DNA of 64,000 nt. It comes from Iamia sp963728655. Lineage in GTDB: Bacteria > Actinomycetota > Acidimicrobiia > Acidimicrobiales > Iamiaceae. Below, one piece after another: positions 55,116 to 64,000 of this stretch; the first letter of the stretch is position 1, and every line of letters starts with the position of its first letter. Location: the NCBI GenBank assembly GCA_963728655.1, contig CAVSLD010000006.1:558001-622000 (forward strand). Reading direction: 5' to 3'. The notes beneath the pieces were generated by a model that ran no database searches, was not told the DNA's origin, and worked only from the letters and a program-made list of their open reading frames with translations. A program made the translations under genes and the position numbers.

Positions 55116-56438
55116 TCGCGGCGGCCGGCGACCCCACCTTCGGGGGCGCCCAGGTGGCCATGCTGGCGGCCCTGGCCGTGCTCCTGCTGGGCCTGGTGTT
55201 CCTCGCCCTGGCCGAGACCGGCCTGACCCGCATGACCAAGGCCCGGGCCACCGCCCTCAAGGAGGACGGGCGCGCGCGGCGCCCCGTCGCTGCTGTGGCT
55301 CGTGGCCCACCCCGAGCGCTTCATCAACCCGCTGCTGCTGGTGGTCCTCGGCCTCCAGGCCGTGCAGACCGCGCTCACCACGCTCCTCGCCGAGCAGCTC
55401 TTCGGGAGCATCGGCGTGGCCGTCGGCGTGTTCGTCAACGTCGTCGTCGTGTTCGTGCTGGCCGAGGCCGCGCCCAAGACCTGGGCCATCCAGCACCCCG
55501 AGCGGGCCGGCCTGCTCACCGCCCGCCCCGTCCGCGCCCTGGCCCGGTTCTGGCCGCTGAAGATGATCTCGCGGGGCCTGATCGGGCTCACCAACGTGCT
55601 GCTGCCGGGCAAGGGGCTGAAGCAGGGGCCCGTGGGTGTCCGAGGACGAGCTGCTGGCCTTCGCCGAGGAGGCGGCCGAGGCCGACGTCATCGAGGACGA
55701 GGAGCGCAACCTGATCCGGCGCATCCTCGAGTTCGGTGACACGATCGTCCGCTCGGTGATGGTGCCCCGCACCGACATGGTGGGCGTGCTCGGCCGACTT
55801 CCGGGCCCTCGACACCATGGAGGTCGTGCTGCTCAACGGCTACAGCCGCATCCCCGTGTACGACGCCGAGCAGGGGGTCGACGACGTGCTCGGGCTGGTG
55901 TTCGCCCGCGACCTCATGCGGGTCGAGCGCGACGGCAAGGGGACGAGCCGGTCACCTCGGTGATGCGGCCGGTGACGCTTCGTGCCCGAGACCAAGCGGG
56001 TGGCCGAGCTGCTGCGGGAGATGCAGGCCGAGCAGTTCCACATGGCCATCGCGGTGGACGAGTACGGCGGCACCGCCGGGCTGGTGACCCTGGAGGACCT
56101 CATCGAGGAGCTGGTCGGTGAGATCGTCGACGAGTTCGACGTCGAGGACGCCCGGGTCGAGCCCCTGGCCGGGGGGTCCTACCGGGTCAACGCCCGCCTC
56201 ACCGTCGACGACGCCCGCGACCTGCTCGGCATCGAGCTGCCCGAGGGCGACGTCGACACCGTGGCCGGCGTGCTCATCCAGGCCCTGGGCCACGTGCCCG
56301 ACCGAGGGCGAGGAGGCCGACGTCGACGGCGTCGCTGCTGCGGGCCGAGCGGGTGCAGGGCCGACGGGTCCTGCAGGTGCGGGTCACCCCCGCCCCGCCC
56401 GTCCCGGATCCGAGGACGACGACGACTGGGACGACTGA
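55112..56438 (+). CDS. CNNM/CorC-type transporter-associated protein (several frame breaks)
   Basis: Membrane protein of the HlyC/CorC family, linked to magnesium efflux. A DUF21 membrane domain (VAMLAALAVLLLGLVFLALA; VGVFVNVVVVFVLAEAAPKT) is followed by two CBS domains (RSVMVPRTDMVG; YSRIPVYDAEQGVDDVLGLV; FHMAIAVDEYGGTAGLVTLE) and the CorC_HlyC domain (YRVNARLTVDDARDLLGIEL). At least five indels break it, near 55282, 55635, 55793, 55943 and 56303. Repaired length about 440 residues. The GTG overlaps the ybeY stop and its stop overlaps the era ATG. Confidence 0.87.
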
Positions 56439-57303
56439 TGAGGTCCGGGCTTCGTCACGCTTGTGGGCCGGCCCAACGTGGGCAAGTCGACCCTGCTCAA
56501 CCAGATCCTCGGCACCAAGGTGGCCATCACCTCGGACAAGCCCCAGACCACCCGCACGCAGGTGCGGGGGGTCCTCCACCTGACGCCGGAGCAGGGGGGC
56601 GACCCCGACGGCGGCACCCAGGTCGTCTTCGTCGACACGCCGGGCATCCACAAGCCCCGCACCGCGCTGGGCGAGCACCTCAACGACACCGCCACCCAGG
56701 CCGTCCGCGACGTCGACGTGGTGTGCCTGGTGATCGACGCCACCGCCAAGATCGGCCCCGGCGACCGCTGGGTGGCGGGCAGGTGCCACGCCGACGCCAT
56801 CGTCGTGGTCAACAAGGTCGACGCCGCCGGCCGCGACGCCACCCTCGCCCAGCTGGCCGCCGCCTCCGAGCTGCCCGCGGCCGAGTACGTGCCGGTGTCG
56901 GCCCGCACCGGCGAGGGCGTCGACACGCTGGTGCGCGCTCCTGGTCGACCGCATGCCCGAGGGGCCGCCCTTCTACCCCGACGACGTCGTCCGGGAGTCG
57001 CCCGACGAGGTGTGGGTGGCCGAGCTGGTGCGCGAGCAGCTGCTGGCCGTCACCCGTGACGAGGTCCCCCACTCCATCGCCACCCGGGTCACCGAGTGGG
57101 ACTGGCCCCGCATCCGCGTCGAGATCCTGGTCGAGCGCGACTCGCAGAAGGGCATCGTCATCGGACGGAAGGGGGCCGTGCTCAAGGAGGTCGGCACCCG
57201 CGTCCGCGAGCAGCTCCCCGAGGGCGTCTACGTCGAGCTGGCCGTCAAGGTCGACAAGGACTGGCAGCGCCGCCCCGAGTCCTTCCACCGCCTCGGCTTC
57301 TGA
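56438..57303 (+). CDS. era: GTPase Era (two frame breaks)
   Basis: Assembly factor of the 30S subunit. Removing a G near 56446 gives MRSGFVTLVGRPNVGKST, the G1 motif; G3 is VFVDTPGIHKPRTALGEH and G4 VVVNKVDAA. A second extra base near 56937 lies before LLVDRMPEGPPFYPDD. The KH domain has VERDSQKGIVIGRKGAVLKE. The repaired protein is 287 residues, typical. It is essential in most bacteria, so these breaks are most likely not real. ATG overlaps the preceding stop (TGATG). Confidence 0.94.
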
Positions 57304-59362
57304 CCGTGGACAGAGTGTGCCTGGAGGGCAGCGGATTGGCCAGGGCGTGGTGGCACATCGCTGACGAGCCCCGACCGAGCGCGGCAGGCTGTCCGGCGAG
57401 CGAGGCGCTGCGCCAGCGGCATCCGCGAGGCTCCTGCACACGTGTCCAGGGCGGTCGAGTCGCGGTGACCTCGCGGAGGAAGGCCTCGGCCTCGGCCCGG
57501 TCCTTGGTGCGGCGCATCGGCGGGAGGGCCCGACCAGGTCCCAGCGGTAGGACTTCCTGGCCAGCCGGGGGTCGAGCACCGCGACCACGCCGCGGTCGTC
57601 GGACCGGCGCACCAGGCGCCCGGCGCCCTGGGCCAGGAGCGTCGCGGCCCGGTCCAGGTCGACCAACCGGAAGGCGTCGGCCCGGGCCGCCTCCCGCCGG
57701 GCCTGGGTGAGGGGCTCGTCGGGGCGGGGGAACGGGATGCGGTCGATGGTGACCAGCGACAGGGTCCGGCCGGGGACGTCGACGCCCTGCCAGAAGCCCA
57801 TCGTGGCGAACAGGCAGGTGGGCTCGTCCGCTGCGAAGGCCGCGATCAGGGCGGGCTTGGGCAGGTCGCGCTGGGTGAGCACGGGCACGTCGAGGCGGGG
57901 GCGGAGCACCTCGACCGCTGCGTCCATGGCCCGGTACGAGGTGAACAGGGCCAGGGTGCGGCCGCCGGCCGCCTCGATCGAGGGCGCGCAGCTCGGCGTG
58001 GGCCGCCCCCTCCCACGCCGGCTCCCGGGGGTCGGGCAGGTGCGCGGCGCAGTAGAGGAGGGCGTGGCCCTCGTGGTCGAACGGGCTGCCCACGTCGAGC
58101 TGGTCGACCCGGTCGGACGGGAGCCCGAGGCGGGTCACCGCGGCGGGCGGCACGGTGGCGCTGGTGAGCACCGCGGTGGTGTCGGACCACAGCCGCTCGG
58201 CCAGGGTCGGCCCCACGTCGACGGGGGCGACCCGCAGCGACGGCGAGGCCTCGGGGCCCTCCACCCAGGCCACGTGGTCGGTCGGCGTGGCCAGCACCGA
58301 GTCGATCTCGGCCATCAGGAAGCCGGTGGTCTTCTGGGCCCGCACCGCCCGGTTCGAGGTCTCGTCCTCGCGGTCCGTGGGCACGGCCCGCAGGCCCGAG
58401 GCCAGGCCCTCCAGGGCCAGCCGGGCGGCCACGAGGGCGTCGGCGATGTCGGGGTCGAGGGCGCCGCGGAGGCGGCGGCCCACGTGGTCGGCGAGGGTCG
58501 CGGCCAGGGCCAGCCCCGCCGACTCGACTGCGTCGATCGTGGAGGGGTCCTCGAGCACCGAGCCCGCCGTGCGGGCCAGGGCGGCGAAGCGGCCGGCGGT
58601 GAGGTCCACGCCGAAGGTCGAGGAGATGACGTCCTCGAGCTGGTGGGCCTCGTCGATCACGACCAGGTCGTGCTCGGGCAGCACCGCCCCTCCGCTCTCC
58701 AGGTGGAGGCCGTAGAGGTGGAGGTTGACCACCACCACGTCGGCCTCGCCCGCCACCCGCCGGGCCACCTCCGTGAAGCAGGTGTCGCCCTTCGGGCAGC
58801 GCTGCGCCCCCGGGCACTCCCGCGCCCCCACGCTGACCGCGGCCCAGGCCGCGGCCGACGGCTCGAGGGGCAGCTCGGCCCGGTCCCCGGTGGGCGTGGT
58901 GGCGGCCCAGTCCCGGATGGCTCGCAGCTCCTCCTCCGGCGCCCGCTCGGCCAGGCCGTCCAGGGCCAGCTGGGCGGGGGAGTCGAGCTCGCCCAGGCGC
59001 TGCTGGCACACGTAGTTCGAGCGCCCCTTCAGCACCGCGTAGGACAGCTCGCCGGGGAGGTGGTCGGCCACGAACGGGAGGTCCTTGCCGACGAGCTGGT
59101 CCTGCAGGGCCTTGGTGGCGGTGGCGACCACGACGGGCTTGCCCGAGAGGGCTGCGGGCACCAGGTAGGCCAGGGACTTGCCGGTGCCGGTGCCGGCCTG
59201 CACGAGCAGGTGGCGACCGGAGGCGAGGGCGGCCTCCACCGCCGCGGCCATGGCCTGCTGGCCGGGCCGGTCCTCACCCCCGCCGGGCAGCGCGGCGGTG
59301 ACGGCGGCGAGCGTGCGGGTGGTCGGGGTCGCGGCCGGCGGGGGTGCCGACTCCGGCGCCAC
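57245..59362 (-). CDS. dinG: DinG-family ATP-dependent DNA helicase (frame breaks in C-terminal half)
   Basis: XPD-like 5'-3' helicase. Walker A LVQAGTGTGKSLAYLVPAAL; four-cysteine Fe-S region near GARECPGAQRCPKGDTCFTE; Walker B LVVIDEAHQLEDVISSTFGV; then QGAGRLVRRSDDRGVVAVLD and RLARKSYRWDL. Breaks near 57985 and 57535 move the helicase C-terminus out of and back into the first frame. No stop is found on this strand in any frame between about 57500 and 57250, so the frame overlaps era by about 58 bp; the natural end is likely near 57450, after AEAFLREVTA. GTG start abuts the YihY stop. Confidence 0.87.
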   Translation of the reverse strand: MAPESAPPPAATPTTRTLAAVTAALPGGGEDRPGQQAMAAAVEAALASGRHLLVQAGTGTGKSLAYLVPAALSGKPVVVATATKALQDQLVGKDLPFVADHLPGELSYAVLKGRSNYVCQQRLGELDSPAQLALDGLAERAPEEELRAIRDWAATTPTGDRAELPLEPSAAAWAAVSVGARECPGAQRCPKGDTCFTEVARRVAGEADVVVVNLHLYGLHLESGGAVLPEHDLVVIDEAHQLEDVISSTFGVDLTAGRFAALARTAGSVLEDPSTIDAVESAGLALAATLADHVGRRLRGALDPDIADALVAARLALEGLASGLRAVPTDREDETSNRAVRAQKTTGFLMAEIDSVLATPTDHVAWVEGPEASPSLRVAPVDVGPTLAERLWSDTTAVLTSATVPPAAVTRLGLPSDRVDQLDVGSPFDHEGHALLYCAAHLPDPREPAWEGAAHAELRALDRGGRRPHPGPVHLVPGHGRSGRGAPPPPRRARAHPARPAQARPDRGLRSGRAHLPVRHDGLLAGRRRPRPDPVAGHHRPHPVPPPRRAPHPGPAGGGPGRRLPVGRPGPGRDAPGPGRRAPGAPVRRPRRGRGARPPAGQEVLPLGPGRALPPMRRTKDRAEAEAFLREVTATRPPWTRVQEPRGCRWRSASLAGQPAALGRGSSAMCHHALANPLPSRHTLSTVRSRGGGRTRGGAASPCRP

Positions 59363-60293
59363 TCAGTGCTCCCCGGCCGACGCGGGGGGCTCCCGGTCGA
59401 GGATGGCGCCACCCCGGTCGGCGTGCAGCGGCACCTCGCCGGCGAAGCGGGGCGCCTCGATCTCCAGGGTGACCACGCCCTCGGCGTGCTCGTGGCGCAC
59501 GGCGTTGAGGGTGGAGGCGTAGACGATCAGCCGGGCGAACAGGGCGAGCCAGGCCAACATGGCGAAGACCACGCCGAGCGAGCCGTAGAGCGACGACGAC
59601 GACGCCACCATGCGGGGCACCACCACGGTGCCCAGCACCTTGAGCACCTCGAAGCCCACGGCGCCGACGACGGCCCCGGGGAGCAGGGCCCGCCAGCCCG
59701 GGCGCCGATCGCCCAGGGCCCAGAAGGTCCACAGGAAGAAGGCCAGCTCCAACGCCAGGCCGAGGAGGACCAGACCGGTGGAGGTGACGGCCCGGGGCAC
59801 CACGTCGGGGGTGCGGTTGAGCAGGGCGCCGGCGCCGAGCGAGCCGACGAAGGTGAGGGCGCCGCCGACGATCCAGACCAGCCCGTTCAGCCGCATCTCC
59901 ATGCCCGTGACCTTGCGCTGCCAGGGGGTGCGCACGGCGTGGGAGATGGCGGCGGTGACGCCGAGGCCGCTCCACAGCAGGCCGGCCAGGCCCACGATCG
60001 AGGCCGCGCGCCGGCTCTGCTGGGCGGTGGCGATGGTGTCGGCCATGGTGTCGGCCGCCCGGCCGGTGAGGCCGAGGGCGTCGATGATGTTGCCGGAGGT
60101 GTCGGGGTCGCCGGCCGAGAGGAAGCCGATCACGGCGCTGATCACCAGGACGAGCGGGAAGAGCGACACGAAGAACATGAGCGTCACCGACGAGCGCGAC
60201 CCGTCCTCCGTTGGTCTCCCCGACCTTCTCCTGCACGTCGAGGAGGGTCCCCAGCCAGGGCCAGCGCTCGGCGAGGGCCCGCAGTCGTTCCAC
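59363..60293 (-). CDS. YihY/BrkB-like membrane protein (one frame break)
   Basis: Polytopic membrane protein of the YihY/UPF0761 family with unknown transport role, 309 residues after removal of one base near 60204. It begins MERLRALAERWPWLGTLLDV, then SVTLMFFVSLFPLVLVISAV (first core helix) and LLWSGLGVTAAISHAVRTPW, ending with a polar acidic tail. The break lies in the short segment between the amphipathic head and first membrane helix. The start is six bases after a minus-strand -10 box TAGCGT. It probably forms an operon with dinG. Confidence 0.85.
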
Positions 60294-60298
60294 GCTCG

Positions 60299-60404
60299 CA
60301 CGCTACCCACGACCGTCCGGGGCACCGGCGGGGCCCTGGCACCCACGGGCCGCCGCGGCCCGTGGGGGCCGTCCGCGGCGCCGGGCGGGGGGCGTGGGTA
60401 GCGT
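60299..60404. promoter_or_regulatory. Mirror-image divergent promoters between yihY-like gene and recO
   Basis: ACGCTACCCACG (60300-60311) and CGTGGGTAGCGT (60393-60404) are inverted copies about 80 bp apart. Each holds a -10 box TAGCGT, reading outward in both directions and ending six bases before a GTG (60293 on the minus strand, 60411 on the plus). Between them lies a GC hairpin, ACGGGCCGCCGCGGCCCGT. Confidence 0.55.
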
Positions 60405-60410
60405 GCCCCC

Positions 60411-60482
60411 GTGGTGCTCGTCGTCGACCTGTCGGTGCCGCCCGCCGCCCGCCGGCCGAGGCGACGGGGGAGGGGCCGGTGA
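60411..60482 (+). CDS. Possible leaderless leader peptide coupled to recO
   Basis: A 23-codon frame starting at the GTG six bases after a -10 box, coding VVLVVDLSVPPAARRPRRRG and three further basic residues, and ending with TGA that overlaps the recO GTG (GTGA). The hydrophobic head and arginine-rich tail do not resemble a known family. It may be translated only to couple ribosomes to recO; a frameshifted upstream extension of recO is the alternative. Confidence 0.35.
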   Translation: MVLVVDLSVPPAARRPRRRGRGR

Positions 60483-61208
60483 CCCAGCCGACCGGCCTGT
60501 ACCGCGACCGGGCCGTGGTGCTGCGCACCTACAAGCTGGGAGAGGCCGACCGCATCGTCGTGCTCCTGACCGAGGAGCACGGCGCCGTCCGGGCCGTGGC
60601 CAAGGGCGCCCGCCGGACCAAGAGCCGCTTCGGGGCCCGCATGGAGCCGCCGACCCACGTGGCCGTGCAGCTCTACCGGGGTCGGGGCGAGCTCGACACC
60701 GTCGCCCAGGTCGAGACGATCGACGCCTTCCGTCCCCTCCGCGACGACCTGGTGGCCCTGGGCCGGGCCCTGACCATGGTCGAGGCCGTCGACCAGGTGT
60801 CGCGGGAGCGCCCCTCGGACCCGCCGCTCTACCGCATGCTGGTGGGTGCCCTCCGGACGCTGGAGGCCTCCGACTCCCCCTGGTCGTGGCCGGCTTCCTC
60901 TGGAAGCTGCTCGCCCTCGACGGGGTGGCCCCGGTGCTCGACCGCTCGCGGTGTGCGGCGCCACCGAGCGCCTGGTGGCCTTCGACCTGGCCGAGGGCGG
61001 GGTCGTCTGCCGCGACGACCGCCGGGGCCAGCCCCTGTCGCCGGGCGCCCTGGACCTGCTCCGCGACGTGCTCGGGGGGCGGCTCTCGGCCGCCCTGGAG
61101 GCCCCGGAGACGGCCGCCACGGGCGAGGTCGACCGCCTCGCGGTGCGGGCCACCGAGCACCACCTGGAGCGGCGGCTCCGCTCGGTCGGGGTCCTCGACG
61201 GGAGCTGA
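60479..61208 (+). CDS. recO: DNA repair protein RecO (two frame breaks)
   Basis: Recombination mediator that loads RecA onto SSB-covered DNA. The OB-fold N-terminus YRDRAVVLRTYKLGEADRIV is followed by TEEHGAVRAVAKGARRTKSR and FGARMEPPTHVAVQLYRGRG. Near 60884 and 60950 single missing bases shift the frame; restored, it reads LVVAGFLWKLLALDGVAPVL and a zinc-like CxVCG...C pair. Repaired length 243 residues. It follows era, as in many actinobacteria, but here a YihY-dinG unit on the other strand intervenes. Confidence 0.9.
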
Positions 61209-61300
61209 TCCCGGGGTGAGGTCCCCCATCCGCGCCGGATCGCCACACCGACCCCGCGCCATCGGCCAGACTGTGGCCACACGCCCCCTGGAGACAGACC

Positions 61301-61734
61301 ATGAGCAACGTCCCGCCCCCTCCGCCGCCTCCCGGTGGCCCGCCCCCGCCCCCCGGCGGCGCGCCCCCTCCGCCCCCCGGCGGCGGTCCCGGTCCCGGTG
61401 CCGCTCCGCCCCCGCCTCCGCCCCCCGCCCAGGGCTTCGCGCCCCCGGCGGACAGCCCGGCTACGCGCCCCCCGGCGGGGCCCCCGTGGCCCAGCCCGGC
61501 GTCCCGCCCGGCTACCAGCAGAAGGAGAAGATGGTCGCCGGCCTGCTCGGCATCCTCATCGGCTCCTTCGGCGTGCACAACTTCTACCTGGGCAACACCA
61601 CCAAGGGGATCATCCAGATCGTGGTCACCATCGTGACCTGTGGCATCGGCGGCATCTGGGGCCTCATCGAGGGGATCATGATCCTCACCGGGAGCATCAA
61701 CACCGACGCCAACGGCGTCCCCCTCAAGGGCTGA
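61301..61734 (+). CDS. TM2-domain protein with proline-rich head (one or two frame breaks)
   Basis: Residues 1-75 are Pro/Gly repeats (MSNVPPPPPPPGGPPPPPGG). The rest is a TM2 domain: KMVAGLLGILIGSFGVHNFY, LGNTTKGIIQIVVTIVTCGI and GGIWGLIEGIMILTGSINTD. Two membrane helices join through the short loop carrying the family D/N-F-Y motif. Breaks near 61440-61450 in the proline run split the ORF. The next gene is a paralogue. Function of bacterial TM2 proteins is unknown. Confidence 0.82.
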
Positions 61735-61858
61735 TGCCCGGCCGCGGGCGGCCCTCACCGGTCACGCCCCCTCTTCCCTCCTCTGCGGCACCCGCCGCGG
61801 GGACGGGCACCGATCCCTCACGGGCGTCGGACCACCACCGCAACCTGGAGGATTCCAC

Positions 61859-62236
61859 ATGAGCAACGTCCCACCCCCGTCCGACCCGCCGGGCAACCAG
61901 CCCCCGCCGCCGCCGGTCGCCGGCGGGGCCGGCTCGGCCCCCATGCCCGCCGCCGACTCCGGCGGCGTGCTCTCGGCCACCTGGCTGATGAACGGCGCGC
62001 CGCCCCCGGCCGGGTGGGCCCCCAAGCAGAAGATGGTGGCCGGGATCCTCGGCATCCTCATCGGCAGCCTCGGGATCCACAGCTTCTACATGGGGAACTC
62101 CAAGAAGGGGATCATCCAGATCGTGGCGACCTTCGTCACCTGCGGCTTCGCCAGCATCTGGGGCCTCATCGAGGGGATCATGATCCTCATCGGCAACGTG
62201 AAGACCGACGCCTACGGGGTGCCGCTCACCGAGTAG
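61859..62236 (+). CDS. TM2-domain protein, tandem paralogue
   Basis: A 125-residue paralogue, starting with the same MSNVPPP and sharing KMVAGILGILIGSLGIHSFY, KGIIQIVATFVTCGF and SIWGLIEGIMILIGNVKTDA. The Pro-rich head is shorter and holds an extra segment (GVLSATWLMNGAPP). Shine-Dalgarno GGAGG lies before the ATG. The pair arose by local duplication; both carry the TM2 core in frame. Confidence 0.88.
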   Translation: MSNVPPPSDPPGNQPPPPPVAGGAGSAPMPAADSGGVLSATWLMNGAPPPAGWAPKQKMVAGILGILIGSLGIHSFYMGNSKKGIIQIVATFVTCGFASIWGLIEGIMILIGNVKTDAYGVPLTE

Positions 62237-62247
62237 CCGGGCGCCCG

Positions 62248-62304
62248 CCCGAGCCTCGCCACGAGGACGCCGGCTCCCGGGTCGGCGTCCTCGTCGCGCT
62301 CGGG
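62248..62304. terminator. Bidirectional terminator between TM2 pair and mutM
   Basis: ACGAGGACGCCG (62261-62272) pairs with CGGCGTCCTCGT (62283-62294) over a ten-base loop, and an outer CCCGAGC (62248-62254) pairs with GCTCGGG (62298-62304). It lies between converging genes. Confidence 0.75.
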
Positions 62305-62312
62305 CCGGGCCC

Positions 62313-63122
62313 TCAGCGCTGGCACGAGGGGCACGACGTGGTGCCCCGGCCGTCGACGACCGAGCGGCGCAGCGTGGTGCCGCAGCGCAGGCAGGGCTGG
62401 CGGGCCCGGCCGTAGCAGGCGAGGGCATGCTGGTGGCGGCCCTCGCCCCCGTCGACGGTGCGGTAGTCGCGCAGGGTCGTGCCCCCGTCGGCCAGGCCGT
62501 CGGCCAGGGCGCCCCGCACCGCGGCGTGCAGGCGCGCCGCCCGCTCCCGACCCACCCGTCGGGTCGCGGGGTGGATGCCGGCCCGCCACAGGGCCTCGTC
62601 GGCGTAGATGTTGCCCACCCCGGCCACCACCCGCTGGGCCAGCAGCTGGGTCTTGACCCGCGTCGTGCTGCGGCCGAGGGCCCGCCACAGCCCGTCCGGG
62701 GTGAACCCGTCCCCCAGGGGCTCGGGGCCCAGGGCGGCGAGGGTCGGGAGGGAGGAGTGGTCGCCGTCGTCGAGCACGGCGATGCGGCCGAAGCGGCGGA
62801 CGTCGCGGAACACGAGGGCCTCGCCGTCGTCGAGGCGCCACCAGGCTCGGACGTGGGGGCCGTCGACGGCCAGGTCGGGGCGCAGCTGGCCGGTCATGCC
62901 CAGGTGGACCACCAGCTCCGACGGGGGCCCACCCCCGGCCGGGGCCAGGTCGACGAGCAGGTACTTGCCCCGGCGACGGACGGCCCCCACGGTGCGACCG
63001 ACGGCCCGGGGGGCGGCGGTGAACTTGGCCGAGGGGAAGGCGTCGGCGGCGACGACGGTGCGGCCGACGAGACGGGGCTCGAGGGCCGCCCGGATCGTCT
63101 CCACCTCGGGGAGCTCGGGCAC
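62313..63122 (-). CDS. mutM: Formamidopyrimidine-DNA glycosylase
   Basis: Base-excision repair enzyme for oxidised purines. The start (M)PELPEVETIRAALEP gives the catalytic proline and Glu after processing. HLGMTGQLRPDLAVDGPHVR, VVAGVGNIYADEALWRAGIH (H2TH) and the C-terminal zinc finger CLRCGTTLRRSVVDGRGTTS with CPSC follow. The 269-residue length is standard and the frame is intact. The start codon is GTG. Confidence 0.95.
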   Translation of the reverse strand: MPELPEVETIRAALEPRLVGRTVVAADAFPSAKFTAAPRAVGRTVGAVRRRGKYLLVDLAPAGGGPPSELVVHLGMTGQLRPDLAVDGPHVRAWWRLDDGEALVFRDVRRFGRIAVLDDGDHSSLPTLAALGPEPLGDGFTPDGLWRALGRSTTRVKTQLLAQRVVAGVGNIYADEALWRAGIHPATRRVGRERAARLHAAVRGALADGLADGGTTLRDYRTVDGGEGRHQHALACYGRARQPCLRCGTTLRRSVVDGRGTTSCPSCQR

Positions 63123-63267
63123 GGGGCCAACCTACGGCCGGCCCGCGAGGCTCCGTCGCCGGCTCCTCGCGGTGACGTCCACACACATGTGCGTCGTGTC
63201 GGATCCGTCGCGAGGACCCAGGGGAGGGCATGGCCCCGGCGGGCGGGCGGGCGGGCCGGGTCGTCGG

Positions 63268-63273
63268 TACGAT
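63268..63273 (+). promoter_or_regulatory. -10 box TACGAT before the glutamate dehydrogenase gene
   Basis: TACGAT is followed 13 bases later by Shine-Dalgarno GGGAGG (63287-63292) and a CTG at 63297, the only start-like codon before the coding frame. Confidence 0.4.
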
Positions 63274-63296
63274 CGTCCCGACCGCCGGGAGGCCCC

Positions 63297-64000
63297 CTGA
63301 CCGCGACGCCCGAGCCCGCCACCGAGCCGACGCCGACGGTGCTGCCGGGCGTCGCCGAGGCCGTGGCCCGGCGCCTGGCCGACGGTGTGGCTGCCTCCGA
63401 CGCGGCCATGGCCGAGGCCTTCGCCTTCGCCGCGGCCGATCACGGCGGCGGGTGGGCGGGCCGGGTGCGCCCCCCGGGCACCGAGCTGCTGGCCGGCCAC
63501 CCCGCCCGCGGCACCGTGCTGGAGCTGACCGGCCCCGACCGGCCCCTGGTGGTGACCTCGCTGGAGGAGGAGCTGCGGGGCCGGGGGGCGCGGGTGGCCC
63601 AGATCTCCCCGCTCGCCTACGGGGCCCGGCGCACCGACGACGGGGTCCTGCGCGAGGTGGGGCCGGCCCGGGGCGCCGCCCGGCCCGAGGCCCTCGTCCA
63701 GGTGGAGCTGGAGGACCCCGTCCCCGCCGCCGCGGCCGACGAGCTGCTGGCCGCGCTGCTCGACGTCCTCGGGCTGGTCGGGCTGGTGACCGGGGACCAC
63801 GACGCCATCCGGGCCCGGCTGGCCCCGCTGGCCGGCGCCGACGGGCCCCCCTCCGAGGACGGGGGCGACGACGCCCGGACCACGATCCGGTGGCTGCTCG
63901 ACGGCAACGCCCTGCTCCTCGGCCTCGCCCGCCGCACCCCGGGCGGCGAGGTCCCGCCCCCGGACGCGGCCGCCCCCGACCTGGGCCTGGCCCGGGCGCC
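63297..64000 (+). CDS. NAD-dependent glutamate dehydrogenase, N-terminal part
   Basis: About 234 codons of a frame open at the window end. The sequence has the layout of the large NAD-GDH N-terminal ACT-like regulatory part: GTVLELTGPDRPLVVTSLEE (compare the family's D-P-F-L-V-D-S-V), RGRGARVAQISPLAYGARRT then ALVQVELEDPVPAAAADELL and TIRWLLDGNALLLGLARR. The enzyme deaminates glutamate to 2-oxoglutarate. I rely on pattern similarity, not catalytic residues, which lie outside the window. The start is probably CTG. Confidence 0.7.
   Translation, partial: MTATPEPATEPTPTVLPGVAEAVARRLADGVAASDAAMAEAFAFAAADHGGGWAGRVRPPGTELLAGHPARGTVLELTGPDRPLVVTSLEEELRGRGARVAQISPLAYGARRTDDGVLREVGPARGAARPEALVQVELEDPVPAAAADELLAALLDVLGLVGLVTGDHDAIRARLAPLAGADGPPSEDGGDDARTTIRWLLDGNALLLGLARRTPGGEVPPPDAAAPDLGLARA

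Noticed and set aside
57707..61219. 1170-residue plus-strand frame ending in recO
   Set aside because: It is antisense to dinG and the YihY gene for most of its length; only the last part, from the GTG at 60479, is recO.

Overview
The window is very GC-rich (about 75% by eye) and codes on both strands with GTG, ATG and occasional TTG starts. A WhiB protein, a BldD homologue, a DEDD exonuclease-UvrC fusion, the AccD-AccA fusion, an actinobacterial Tad pilus operon and the hrcA-dnaJ-rsmE order point to an actinobacterium, most likely class Acidimicrobiia (Iamia-like). The class call is inference from gene content; no rRNA or tRNA gene is visible to confirm it.

Layout. 1-10.3 kb: 3' part of glpD, a small NmrA-type reductase, a peroxide-response block (PerR-like Fur, rubrerythrin, DUF3501), whiB, a GNAT acetyltransferase, trpD, a membrane coiled-coil protein with the exonuclease-UvrC fusion, a zinc-ribbon peptide and a NYN-domain protein. 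10.3-21.1 kb: a large ATPase-LuxR regulator, a secreted peptidase-like lipoprotein, two acyl-CoA dehydrogenases (the first followed by a 142-bp tandem repeat that copies its 3' end), two small stress-type proteins including CsbD, a PQQ-type propeller and an MpaB-like oxygenase. 21.1-24.7 kb: a TPP riboswitch heading thiN and a ThiXYZ-type ABC transporter. 24.7-32.7 kb: SRPBCC protein, thioredoxin-TPR chaperone, comEA-comEC, holA, rpsT and a gutted metallophosphoesterase. 32.7-42.4 kb: lepA, photolyase, CIRCE-hrcA-dnaJ-rsmE, bldD, hemW, accDA. 42.2-52.0 kb: an 11-gene Tad/Flp pilus operon on the minus strand, ending in a pseudokinase with calcium-loop ectodomain and a LysM membrane protein, with a divergent excisionase-type HTH gene at its head. 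52-64 kb: a duplicated small-barrel protein, phoH-ybeY-corC-era-recO (the conserved rRNA/RNA maturation block) with dinG and a YihY protein on the other strand, twin TM2 proteins, mutM, and the start of an NAD-type glutamate dehydrogenase.

A general property of this sequence is that many genes are broken by single-base indels, mostly an extra G or C in G/C runs. Because holA, era, trpD and other core genes are hit and the reading frame resumes cleanly, I treat these as probable consensus errors and annotate each gene over its whole reconstructed span. A second general property is a -10 box of form TAnnnT lying 6-8 bases before a GTG or ATG, suggesting many leaderless mRNAs.
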